NCBI GenBank assembly: GCA_017861315.1
Contig: JAGFXP010000001.1
Span: forward strand, 1-64,000
Reading direction: 5' to 3'
Source of the DNA: Bacillota bacterium
GTDB taxonomy: Bacteria > Bacillota > Clostridia > Clostridiales > Clostridiaceae
Length of the DNA: 64,000 nt
Shown here piece after piece: positions 17,620 through 25,191 of the stretch (position 1 is its first letter; each line of letters starts with the position of its first letter). The notes beneath the pieces are model-generated. The model did no database searches and was not told the origin of the DNA. It saw only the letters and a list, made by a program, of their open reading frames with translations. A program made the position numbers and the translations under genes.

Positions 17620-18446
17620 ATTATGAATACTGCGACCAGCTTGTAAGGGACTTCGAGAATGTTGTGAAGAACCCCGTAAGGGAAAAATCCTCTGTCTACT
17701 ATACAGGCGTCGATCTTGGAACTGCATGCGTCGTGCTTGCGGTAGTAGATGAAAACTACAAGCCGGTGGCAGGAGCCTACAGGTATGCGGACGTAGTTAG
17801 GGACGGAATGGTTGTGGACTATATAGGAGCAATAAACATAGTCAGGGAACTGAAGCGGGAGATTGAGGAGAAGCTTGGCGCCGAACTCGTTTACGGGGCA
17901 GCCGCAATCCCTCCGGGAACAGATGAACTTGATTCGGGAGCAGTAAAGAACGTGGTCCAGGCAGCAGGCTTTGAGCTGACGAACGTGCTTGACGAACCTA
18001 CAGCAGCCAACAAAGTGCTCAAGATACAGAACGGGGCTGTTGTGGATATCGGCGGCGGAACAACGGGGATCTCGATACTGAAGGACGGTAAGGTTGTCTA
18101 CATCGCGGACGAGCCTACGGGAGGGACACACTTCTCGCTGGTCGTATCGGGAGCATACAAAATGTCCTTTGCCGATGCGGAGCTGTTCAAAAGGGATTCC
18201 GCGAACCACAGGGAGCTTATCCCCGTGCTCAAGCCTGTAGTCGAAAAGATATCCTCCATAATAAACCAGCACATCAAGGGCTACGACGTTAGCGAGATAT
18301 CGCTGGTAGGCGGAACGTGCTGCCTTACAGGAATAGAGGATATCATAGAGAAGAAGACGGGCATCTTTACACACAAGCCGCAGAATCCGATGTTTGTAAC
18401 CCCGCTGGGCATAGCTCTGAGCTGCACCAGGGAAAGTATAGGATAG
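17601..18446 (+). CDS. eutJ: EutJ-like, actin/Hsp70-fold BMC accessory protein
   Basis: A 281-residue protein of the FtsA/Hsp70 ATPase fold. It shows phosphate-1 YTGVDLGTACVVLAVVD near residue 34, phosphate-2 AVVDIGGGTTGISIL near 148 and an adenosine motif SLVGGTCCLTGIEDI near 233. EutJ is thought to be a chaperone for BMC enzymes. ATG 17601 has GGAGG 7 bases upstream, inside the 3' end of the EutT-like gene. Length and motif order are those of EutJ. Confidence 0.92.
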   Translation: MSEKKLNYEYCDQLVRDFENVVKNPVREKSSVYYTGVDLGTACVVLAVVDENYKPVAGAYRYADVVRDGMVVDYIGAINIVRELKREIEEKLGAELVYGAAAIPPGTDELDSGAVKNVVQAAGFELTNVLDEPTAANKVLKIQNGAVVDIGGGTTGISILKDGKVVYIADEPTGGTHFSLVVSGAYKMSFADAELFKRDSANHRELIPVLKPVVEKISSIINQHIKGYDVSEISLVGGTCCLTGIEDIIEKKTGIFTHKPQNPMFVTPLGIALSCTRESIG

Positions 18447-18459
18447 GGGATGTTATTAT

Positions 18460-18756
18460 ATGGAGTTTAGAATTATCAAATCTCCTTCCCCGGGCACTCT
18501 TGATATACTCTTAAAGCGAATGGGGCCGGGGGTCGGCACTGAAGCCATGTGCACAGATGCGGTAGGGCTTGTGCAGGGGAGAATGATTGAGATGATCTGC
18601 GCGGCTGACATTGCCGAAAAGGCCGTTGGAGTCACGGTAGGCGATATCAAGGGCAGCTGTCCGCAGAACATGATAATGATTGCGATATTCGGAGACACGT
18701 CATCTGTAGAGTCTGCGATCGGTGAGATCAAACTCGGTTTGGAAAAGGGGAAATAG
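18460..18756 (+). CDS. GrpU-like BMC shell protein with a Cys-Pro-Gln pore motif
   Basis: A 98-residue protein. About 33 N-terminal residues (MEFRIIKSPSPGTLDILLKR) precede a divergent BMC domain: AVGLVQGRMIEMICAADIAEKA, then GDIKGSCPQNMIMIAIFGD. The motif GSCPQN (Cys67) falls where the pore loop is expected. GrpU shell proteins of glycyl-radical propanediol compartments bind an iron-sulfur cluster in the pore, and a comparable role is inferred here. Start ATG 18460 follows a weak GGGG site. The EutN gene starts 3 bases after it ends. Confidence 0.75.
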   Translation: MEFRIIKSPSPGTLDILLKRMGPGVGTEAMCTDAVGLVQGRMIEMICAADIAEKAVGVTVGDIKGSCPQNMIMIAIFGDTSSVESAIGEIKLGLEKGK

Positions 18757-18758
18757 AT

Positions 18759-19025
18759 ATGTTAACAGCAAGACTGATTGACAATGTTTGGGCGACAAGG
18801 AAGGCGGAATCTCTCAATGGCTACAAGCTGATGCTCGCCGAGGTAATCGGAGGAGGCACCGGCAACGGCCAGCGCATGATAGTCGTGGACATAATAAGCG
18901 CAGGAATCGGTGACAGGGTTATCGTAACCACGGGCTCATCGGCCAGGAAAATGCTTGGCAGCGATGACATACCGGTGGACGCGGTTGTAGTGGGGATCAT
19001 AGATGATGACTGCAGTTTTGAATAA
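18759..19025 (+). CDS. eutN: BMC-P pentameric vertex protein, EutN/CcmL family
   Basis: An 88-residue BMC-P protein starting MLTARLIDNVWATRKAESL and carrying the GGTGNGQRMIVVDIISAGIGDRVIV core (seen in pieces) and an AVVVGIIDD end. Such proteins form pentamers that close the twelve vertices of the shell. ATG 18759 lies 3 bases after the previous stop, with AAAAGGGG upstream. It is the only vertex-protein gene in the operon. Confidence 0.95.
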   Translation: MLTARLIDNVWATRKAESLNGYKLMLAEVIGGGTGNGQRMIVVDIISAGIGDRVIVTTGSSARKMLGSDDIPVDAVVVGIIDDDCSFE

Positions 19026-19038
19026 AGGAGTGAAATAG

Positions 19039-20367
19039 ATGAGTCTTCTTGACATGGTGAGAGAAGCCGGCGTTATAGGGGCTGGCGGGGCAGGATTTCC
19101 TACCCATGCTAAGCTGACAGCCAAGCCGGAATATATACTCCTAAACGGAGCGGAATGTGAACCTTTGCTGAGGGTGGACCAGCAGCTGATGGAGCTGTTC
19201 CCTGATGAGATAATAAAGGGATTTGAAGCAGCAGGAAGGTATGCCGGTGCAGAAAAAGCCATAATCGGCGTAAAAGGAAAGCATAAGAAGGTAATAGAGA
19301 TCCTTAAGGATCGGATAGAAGCGCTGCAGGTTGGCGGTTTCGTGGAAGTCGGAGAGCTTCCGGACATCTATCCCGCAGGAGACGAACAGGTCCTGGTTTA
19401 TGAGCTTACAGGAAGGACCGTTCCGGAGGCAGGCATTCCGATACAGGTCGGATGTGTTGTAATCAACTCCGAGACGGCGCTGAATGTTTACAACGCTTCC
19501 TTGGGAAAAGCTGTAACTGAAAAATATATAACGTTAGCGGGAGACATCCCGAACCGCGTAACCGTAAAGGTGCCCGTGGGGACGCCCATAATAGACGTCC
19601 TCAAGCTCAGCGGAATAGAAAACTTCGAAGGCTACTCGGTGATCGACGGCGGCCCTATGATGGGTCCAGTCATGAGCAGCCTTGACGGATATATAACAAA
19701 GAAGCACAAGGGATTCGTTATCCTGAAAAAGCAGCATCACCTGATCCGCAAGAAATCAGTGACACCGGAACAGGCTAGAAGGGTCAACCGGTCTTCCTGC
19801 GAACAGTGCCGCATGTGCACGGACATGTGTCCGCGATACCTTATAGGACATGATATGCAGCCGCACAAGATGATGAGGGCCCTGAGCTACAAACTGGACG
19901 ACCTGGAGGGGCAGAAGACAGCAATGCTTTGCTGCCAGTGCAACCTGTGCGAACTGTTCTCCTGTCCGGCAGGCCTCTATCCCAAGAATGCAAACCTGCA
20001 TTTCAAAGCTAAGCTTGCCGAACAGAATATTAGATATACACCGGTCAAGACAGAATTCACGGCGCGCAAAAACCGCGAATACCGTCTGATACCAAGCAAG
20101 CGCCTTATCGCAAGGCTCGGCCTGAAGGATTTCGACAAGCCGGCTCCTATGGCGGAAATCGAAATGCAGCCTGAGCTGGTCTGCATAGCAACTAGGCAGC
20201 ACGTAGGAGCGCCTGCTGTGAGCCTTGTGACCGCCGGCGACCATGTCCAGCCGGGACAGATGATCGGCAGGATCCCTGAAGGAAGTTTGGGAGCAACTAT
20301 ACATTCAAGCATCTCGGGGACGGTCGTGGAAAGCGGAAATGATTATATTGCGATAAGGAGGGACTGA
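19039..20367 (+). CDS. PduS-like electron-transfer flavoprotein (RnfC/SLBB family)
   Basis: A 442-residue protein. An N-terminal RnfC-like FMN/NADH-binding region (GVIGAGGAGFPTHAKL, ILLNGAECEPLL) is followed by an SLBB domain and two [4Fe-4S] motifs, CEQCRMCTDMCP (near 255) and CCQCNLCELFSCP (near 295). The C-terminus is a biotinyl-lipoyl-like fold (GDHVQPGQMIGRIPEG, SSISGTVVES). PduS reduces cobalamin in propanediol compartments, but no cobalamin enzyme is present here. It could instead pass electrons across the shell to the PduT-like protein encoded next, whose pore Cys can carry a cluster (inference). Confidence 0.9.
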   Translation: MSLLDMVREAGVIGAGGAGFPTHAKLTAKPEYILLNGAECEPLLRVDQQLMELFPDEIIKGFEAAGRYAGAEKAIIGVKGKHKKVIEILKDRIEALQVGGFVEVGELPDIYPAGDEQVLVYELTGRTVPEAGIPIQVGCVVINSETALNVYNASLGKAVTEKYITLAGDIPNRVTVKVPVGTPIIDVLKLSGIENFEGYSVIDGGPMMGPVMSSLDGYITKKHKGFVILKKQHHLIRKKSVTPEQARRVNRSSCEQCRMCTDMCPRYLIGHDMQPHKMMRALSYKLDDLEGQKTAMLCCQCNLCELFSCPAGLYPKNANLHFKAKLAEQNIRYTPVKTEFTARKNREYRLIPSKRLIARLGLKDFDKPAPMAEIEMQPELVCIATRQHVGAPAVSLVTAGDHVQPGQMIGRIPEGSLGATIHSSISGTVVESGNDYIAIRRD

Positions 20368-20368
20368 T

Positions 20369-20917
20369 ATGTCGAAAGCAATAGGAATGGTTGAATTTAC
20401 AAGCATCGCACGCGGTATATATGCTGCAGATCAGATGGTTAAAATCTCTGATGTTGAAATAGTCACAGCCGGTTCTGTATGTCCTGGCAAATACATCGCG
20501 ATTGTTCAGGGCGATGTGGCAGCGGTTCAGGATTCAGTAGGTATCGGTGAGAGGATGGCGGAGGAATACCTGGTGGATTCCATAGTGATACCGAATGTCA
20601 GCCCGCTGGTTTTTCCGGCAATCACCGGTGCAACGATGCCGGAAAGGATTCAGGCTCTGGGAATAATGGAGTCTTTCTCACTGGCAACGATGGTGATCGC
20701 TGCCGATGCAATCCTGAAGGCAGCCGAGCTGGAGCCTCTTGAGCTCCGCCTGGGAACAGGGCTCGGAGGCAAGTCGTTCTTCACATTCACCGGCGATGTG
20801 GCAGCGGTTCAGACCGGTGTTGAGGCGGGAGTGGCTGTCTGCGAAGAAAAGGGTCTGCTGGTGAATGCGGAGGTTATACCTTCACCTTCGGACAGATTGG
20901 TGTCATCTTTGTTCTGA
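20369..20917 (+). CDS. PduT-like tandem BMC-T shell protein (Fe-S type)
   Basis: A 182-residue protein of two fused BMC domains (about 3-88 and 92-178). Cys38 in SVCPGKYI sits at the position where PduT uses Cys38 to hold a [4Fe-4S] cluster in the trimer pore. The second domain starts ALGIMESFSLATMVIAADAILKAA. It lies 1 base after the PduS-like gene, and the PduS-PduT pair is a known redox partnership. Start ATG 20369 has AAGGAGG upstream. No truncation is seen. Confidence 0.92.
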   Translation: MSKAIGMVEFTSIARGIYAADQMVKISDVEIVTAGSVCPGKYIAIVQGDVAAVQDSVGIGERMAEEYLVDSIVIPNVSPLVFPAITGATMPERIQALGIMESFSLATMVIAADAILKAAELEPLELRLGTGLGGKSFFTFTGDVAAVQTGVEAGVAVCEEKGLLVNAEVIPSPSDRLVSSLF

Positions 20918-20982
20918 TTTATGAACTTGAATAGATGAGGAAGCAAAACATGAAATACCTACAAATGAAAGGATGTGAAGAA

Positions 20983-21615
20983 ATGAAGAAATTGATTTGT
21001 GCAAAAGACGTCGAGGCAGCGGGAAAGCAGGGCAAGAAAGTATACCATATAGACTGCGACACTCTGATTACCCCGTCAGCCAAAGACGCGGCCAGGGCTT
21101 GCGGCATAGAGTTCTCGACAGAGGCTCCTGTATGTGAAGCAAAGGCTTCTGAACCTGCAAAGGCATGTCAGGATGGATTGGACAGCGACATGATCTACAA
21201 TGTGTTCAAAGCCATGATGGATAAAGGACTTCTCAATGGGCTGCTGGATTCGTTCTCGAATAAGCCATATGTTGCCGATGTAGACTGCGGAGGCTTGAAG
21301 GTAGTCCGCGGCAATACAGTCAAGATGGATGTTTTTGACACAGGAAATCCGGACCATAAGGTATTCTATCAGGAAATAATCAATGCCAATGACGGATGTT
21401 CGATGAACGCAGGGTTTATAACAATCGAAGGGTGCACCTTCGACTGGGAAACAACCTGCGAAGAACTCTACCATGTGGTGGAGGGTACGCTGAATGTGAC
21501 AGTCAACGGCAAGGTTTACACCGCACATGCCGGTGACGCAGTATTTTTCCCTAAGGGCGCCAAACTGGCATTCGGTTCACCTGACAAGATGAAGGCATTC
21601 TATGCCACACACTAG
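20983..21615 (+). CDS. eutQ: EutQ-like cupin protein
   Basis: A 210-residue protein starting MKKLICAKDVEAAGKQG, which aligns with the EutQ N-terminus. ATG 20983 has GAAAGGA 9 bases upstream; longer starts at 20935 and 20950 lack a good site. A Cys-rich, variable middle (VCEAKASEPAKACQDG) leads to a C-terminal cupin barrel from about 110 (WETTCEELYHVVEGTLNVTV, AGDAVFFPKG). EutQ proteins are needed for compartment assembly in some systems and can act as acetate kinases. An acetate kinase role would follow PduL here (inference). Confidence 0.88.
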   Translation: MKKLICAKDVEAAGKQGKKVYHIDCDTLITPSAKDAARACGIEFSTEAPVCEAKASEPAKACQDGLDSDMIYNVFKAMMDKGLLNGLLDSFSNKPYVADVDCGGLKVVRGNTVKMDVFDTGNPDHKVFYQEIINANDGCSMNAGFITIEGCTFDWETTCEELYHVVEGTLNVTVNGKVYTAHAGDAVFFPKGAKLAFGSPDKMKAFYATH

Positions 21616-21627
21616 GGGGATTAACGG

Positions 21628-22185
21628 ATGCAGGCGCTTGGTTTAATAGAAACAAAAGGGCTTATTGCAGCCATCGTGGGTGCAGATGCCATGCTCAAGG
21701 CGGCGGATGTGAGGCTCCTTGAAAAGACAATAGTAGGCGGAGGACTCGTGTCCATTGCTGTAACCGGAGATGTGGCAGCGGTGAAAGCAGCTGTGGAAGC
21801 CGGTGCGGCGGCAGTGGTCAGGATAAGCGGTTCATTGCTTGTTTCCCAGCACGTGATTCCAAGACCTCATGAGGAGCTGGACAGCATGATCGGGCCTGGA
21901 AAAGAACCTCAGGATCCTGAAGAACCTGCAATCGAGGACCCGGCATCTGAAGATCCGGCAGCTGAAGAAATAAAAGAAACGCTGCATCACAAGGAAGCTG
22001 TGGACAAGATGATACTTGAATGCGGCTTGGAGGAAACAGTTGAGGCTCTTGGCAAGTTAAAGGTCATAGAACTCAGAAATCTGGCCCGGCGATATATGGA
22101 CTTCGGAATCACAGGAAGGGCTGTCTCAAAGGCAGACAAGAGACTCCTGCTGACTGAATTCAGAAAGTATTACGGGCATAAATAA
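21628..22185 (+). CDS. BMC-H shell protein with acidic linker and SAP-like C-terminal domain (EutK-like layout)
   Basis: A 185-residue protein. Residues 1-85 are a standard BMC domain (QALGLIETKGLIAAIVGADA, then VTGDVAAVKAAVEAGA). Residues about 88-118 are an acidic Pro/Glu/Asp linker with near-repeats of EDPA. Residues about 120-185 form a basic helical domain (KLKVIELRNLARRY, then GRAVSKADKRLLLTEFRKYY) resembling SAP nucleic-acid-binding folds. EutK has a comparable layout with a helix-turn-helix end. The tail would face into or out of the shell and could bind nucleic acid or cargo. Start ATG 21628 follows AGGGGG. Confidence 0.85.
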   Translation: MQALGLIETKGLIAAIVGADAMLKAADVRLLEKTIVGGGLVSIAVTGDVAAVKAAVEAGAAAVVRISGSLLVSQHVIPRPHEELDSMIGPGKEPQDPEEPAIEDPASEDPAAEEIKETLHHKEAVDKMILECGLEETVEALGKLKVIELRNLARRYMDFGITGRAVSKADKRLLLTEFRKYYGHK

Positions 22186-22203
22186 AGAACGGAGGGATCA
22201 TAG

Positions 22204-23715
22204 TTGGAGAATATAGATAAGGATTTACGCTCTGTACAGGAAGCAAGAGATCTTGCCAGACTGGGAAAAATTGCGGCAAATCAGATCGCTGAGTACACTG
22301 AAGAGCAGATCAATAAGATTCTTTGCAACATGGTCAGAGTAGCAGAGGAAAATGCGGTCAGTCTGGCAAAGATGGCCGTTGAGGAAACTGGTTTTGGTAA
22401 CGTCGAGAGCAAGACTTACAAAAATCACATGGCTTCTACACTGGTTTATGATGCGATAAAAGACATGAAGACTATTGGCGTAATAAGAGAAGACGAGGCA
22501 CAGAAGGTAATTGATATTGCAGAACCTGTTGGTCTGATCATGGGCATAGTGCCTTCAACAAATCCGACATCAACTGCAATCTTCAAAGCAATCATTGCAA
22601 TAAAATCACGAAACGCGATTGTATTTTCACCGCACCCTTCAGCACTCAAGTGCACATTGAAGGCTGTCACACTCATGAATGAGGCGGCAGCAGCTGCAGG
22701 AGCTCCCGCAAACATAATAAGCTGCATAGTAACACCGACTATAGAGGCAACAAACGAGCTTATGAAATCAAAGGAGGTTGCAATTATAATCGCAACCGGA
22801 GGACCTGGAATGGTAAAGGCAGCATACAGTGCCGGAAAGCCTGCACTGGGAGTTGGTGCAGGAAACTCGCCTGCTTACATCGAGAGGACCGCGAATGTCC
22901 AGAAAGCTGTAAGCAACATAATCGCCAGCAAGACTTTCGATTATGGAACAATCTGTGCATCGGAACAGTCGATAATAGTTGAAGAATGCAACAGAGACCA
23001 GGTAGTAGCTGAGTTAAAGAGACAGGGCGGATATTTCATGACAGCAGAAGAGACCGATAAGGTGTGTGCTCTCCTGTTCAAAAACGGCCACACCATGAAT
23101 GCAAAATTCGTGGGAAGATCACCTCAGGTTATAGCGGCTGCTGCAGGCATCTGCATACCGGAAGGAACCAAGGTCCTTATAGGAGAACAGAAGGGTGTCG
23201 GCATAGGCAACCCGCTCTCCTACGAAAAGCTTACAACAGTACTCGCTTTCTACACAGTCAAGGACTGGCACGAAGCATGCGACCTGAGCATAGCGCTTCT
23301 TCAGAACGGCATAGGACACACCATGAGCCTTCACACAGAGGACAGGGATATGGTGATGAAGTTTGCTAAAAAGCCTGCAGCGCGCATCCTGGTCAACACA
23401 GGCGGCAGCCAGGGAGGCACCGGCGCAAGCACGGGACTTCTTCCTTCCTTCACACTAGGCTGCGGAACATGGGGCGGAAGCTCGGTATCAGAGAATGTAG
23501 GACCTCTGCACCTTATAAACATAAAGAGGGTTGCATACGGCCTCAAGGACTGCGCAACACTTGCAAGTTCAGACCCTACCTTCGCATATGCGGAACCTTC
23601 CTGCAGCTGCGATGCACAGAAAAGTTCGGGCTGCTGCAACAGTGCAGAATCCGACAATGAAAAGCTTATGAAGCTGGTCAGCCAGCTGATGGAAGCTATG
23701 AAGGGGGCAAACTAG
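22204..23715 (+). CDS. CoA-acylating acetaldehyde dehydrogenase, BMC-targeted
   Basis: A 503-residue enzyme converting acetaldehyde, CoA and NAD+ to acetyl-CoA and NADH. The catalytic motif is TICASEQS with Cys251. The NAD-domain motifs PSTNPTSTAIFKAI and GVGAGNSPAYIERTA are intact. A C-terminal extension, Cys-rich linker (CSCDAQKSSGCC) plus helix (NEKLMKLVSQLMEAMK), looks like an encapsulation peptide. It starts at TTG 22204 with GGAGGG 7 bases upstream. This is the active member of the two aldehyde dehydrogenases in the operon and feeds PduL, whose gene starts 1 base after its stop. Confidence 0.95.
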   Translation: MENIDKDLRSVQEARDLARLGKIAANQIAEYTEEQINKILCNMVRVAEENAVSLAKMAVEETGFGNVESKTYKNHMASTLVYDAIKDMKTIGVIREDEAQKVIDIAEPVGLIMGIVPSTNPTSTAIFKAIIAIKSRNAIVFSPHPSALKCTLKAVTLMNEAAAAAGAPANIISCIVTPTIEATNELMKSKEVAIIIATGGPGMVKAAYSAGKPALGVGAGNSPAYIERTANVQKAVSNIIASKTFDYGTICASEQSIIVEECNRDQVVAELKRQGGYFMTAEETDKVCALLFKNGHTMNAKFVGRSPQVIAAAAGICIPEGTKVLIGEQKGVGIGNPLSYEKLTTVLAFYTVKDWHEACDLSIALLQNGIGHTMSLHTEDRDMVMKFAKKPAARILVNTGGSQGGTGASTGLLPSFTLGCGTWGGSSVSENVGPLHLINIKRVAYGLKDCATLASSDPTFAYAEPSCSCDAQKSSGCCNSAESDNEKLMKLVSQLMEAMKGAN

Positions 23716-23716
23716 G

Positions 23717-24370
23717 ATGGACAACAAGTACGAAGCTGTCTTGAAGCTTCTGCTGGAGGCTGTCCAGGACAATCTGTCTTCTGCGGAAGTGAAAGAGGAG
23801 GAGAGCGGGATTCCGGTTGGAGTTTCCAACCGCCATGTCCACCTGTCACAGGCAGATCAGAACATTCTGTTCGGCGAAGGTTACCAGATGACTGTAATGA
23901 AGGAGCTTTCACAGCCCGGACAGTACGCCTACAAGGAAACAGTGACAATCTGCGGACCGAAGGGTGCTATTGAGAAGGTAAGGATACTGGGCCCTGTGAG
24001 GAGCAAGACTCAGGTGGAGGTTCTCGCAGGAGACGCATTCAAGCTTGGAGTCGTATCACAGACAAAGCTGTCAGGAGACCTGCACGGGACACCGGGTATC
24101 GCGATAATAGGCCCCAAGGGTTCAGTGCAGACAACAGAAGGCCTGATGGTAGCACAGAGACACATCCACATGACTCCTCAGGACGCGCAGCGCTTCGGGG
24201 TGCATGACGGACAGGTTGTAGGCATAGAGGTCAGCGGCCCTAGAGGCGGCATATACAAAAACGTTGCAGTAAGAGCAAATGACGCTTCTGTCCTTGAATG
24301 TCATGTAGACACAGAGGAAGCCAATGCAATGTGCATAAATTCGTTATCAAAAATCAATATTATAAAATAA
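23717..24370 (+). CDS. pduL: PduL-type phosphate acetyltransferase (phosphotransacylase)
   Basis: A 217-residue enzyme that turns acetyl-CoA and phosphate into acetyl phosphate and frees CoA inside the compartment. The two PduL domains show the metal-binding motifs GVSNRHVHLS (near 35) and MVAQRHIHMT (near 145). The first 30 residues (NKYEAVLKLLLEAVQDNL) form an amphipathic helix before the domain, as in BMC-targeted PduL. ATG 23717 follows GAAGGGGG by a few bases. Confidence 0.95.
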   Translation: MDNKYEAVLKLLLEAVQDNLSSAEVKEEESGIPVGVSNRHVHLSQADQNILFGEGYQMTVMKELSQPGQYAYKETVTICGPKGAIEKVRILGPVRSKTQVEVLAGDAFKLGVVSQTKLSGDLHGTPGIAIIGPKGSVQTTEGLMVAQRHIHMTPQDAQRFGVHDGQVVGIEVSGPRGGIYKNVAVRANDASVLECHVDTEEANAMCINSLSKINIIK

Positions 24371-24399
24371 AAATAATAAAATTTTAGGAGGAAACAATT

Positions 24400-24693
24400 A
24401 TGAAATATGATGCATTAGGAATGATCGAAACAAAGGGTTTAGTAGGAGCAATAGAGGCAGCAGACGCAATGGTTAAGGCAGCAAATGTTTACCTGGTAGG
24501 CAAAGAGCACGTTGGAGGCGGACTTGTTACAGTAATGGTAAGAGGAGACGTAGGAGCAGTCAAGGCAGCGACAGATGCCGGCGCAGCAGCTGCACAGAGA
24601 GTCGGAGAACTGGTTTCAGTTCACGTTATACCTAGACCACACGTTGAAGTTGAGACTATACTTCCTGCTAAAAAAACAGCTGAAATGGTATAA
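24400..24693 (+). CDS. BMC-H hexameric shell protein (major type)
   Basis: A 97-residue single BMC domain very close to PduA/Eut[41 protein letters not shown] and [14 protein letters not shown]. It has its own strong site AGGAGG 8 bases before ATG 24400 and a 29-base gap from PduL, so it may be made in larger amounts as the main facet protein. A terminator follows at once and closes the BMC operon. Confidence 0.95.
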   Translation: MKYDALGMIETKGLVGAIEAADAMVKAANVYLVGKEHVGGGLVTVMVRGDVGAVKAATDAGAAAAQRVGELVSVHVIPRPHVEVETILPAKKTAEMV

Positions 24694-24712
24694 AATAAAC
24701 GGTATTAAAATG

Positions 24713-24744
24713 CAGGGCTGATAGAGATATCCGCCCTGTTTTTT
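24713..24744 (+). terminator. Terminator of the BMC operon
   Basis: CAGGGC (24713-24718) pairs with GCCCTG (24733-24738), with an inner GAT/ATC helix, followed by T x6 (24739-24744). Read-through would reach the SMR gene 21 bases later. Confidence 0.85.
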
Positions 24745-24764
24745 AGTCTGAAGGAGATAATTCC

Positions 24765-25094
24765 ATGGGATATCTTTATTTATTCATAGCCATCGCCTTC
24801 GAGCTTATGGGCACCACATTTTTGAAGTATTCGGCAGGTTTCACGAAACTGGCGCCGTCACTGATCAGCATTGCTGCCTATGGCGTGTGCTTTTTCTTTT
24901 TTTCGAAATCCATGCTGGACATCAATCTGAGCGTAGCGTATGCAACCTGGTCCGCCCTGGGTCTTGTCATAACGGCATTCATATCCTTTGCAGTTTTTCA
25001 CGAAGGATTGACACCTGCAGGAGTTTTTGGGATGCTCCTGATAATTGCAGGGGTGACTATCCTGAACCTAATGGGGACACCGGCGAAGCCGTAG
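24765..25094 (+). CDS. Small multidrug resistance (SMR/EmrE-like) transporter
   Basis: A 109-residue protein with four membrane helices and the essential Glu13 in [15 protein letters not shown], matching EmrE Glu14. Later helices carry [10 protein letters not shown] and [17 protein letters not shown] proteins exchange protons for quaternary ammonium cations, so choline or an amine by-product is a sensible substrate beside a choline lyase. ATG 24765 has GAAGGAG 8 bases upstream. It lies just beyond the BMC terminator and probably receives read-through transcription. Confidence 0.9.
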   Translation: MGYLYLFIAIAFELMGTTFLKYSAGFTKLAPSLISIAAYGVCFFFFSKSMLDINLSVAYATWSALGLVITAFISFAVFHEGLTPAGVFGMLLIIAGVTILNLMGTPAKP

Positions 25095-25149
25095 ATCTAT
25101 ATTTTCAGATTATTCCAAAATATTGGTGATGGCGGGCTGGAACTATGGT

Positions 25150-25172
25150 AATATTATCATGAAGATAATATT
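25150..25172. repeat. 9-bp inverted repeat ahead of the phosphoketolase gene
   Basis: AATATTATC (25150-25158) and GATAATATT (25164-25172) with a 5-base centre. It ends 19 bases before the start codon and overlaps a possible extended -10 (TGGTAATAT). It may be a repressor site. Confidence 0.4.
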
Positions 25173-25191
25173 GGAATCGAGGTGTTTGAAA

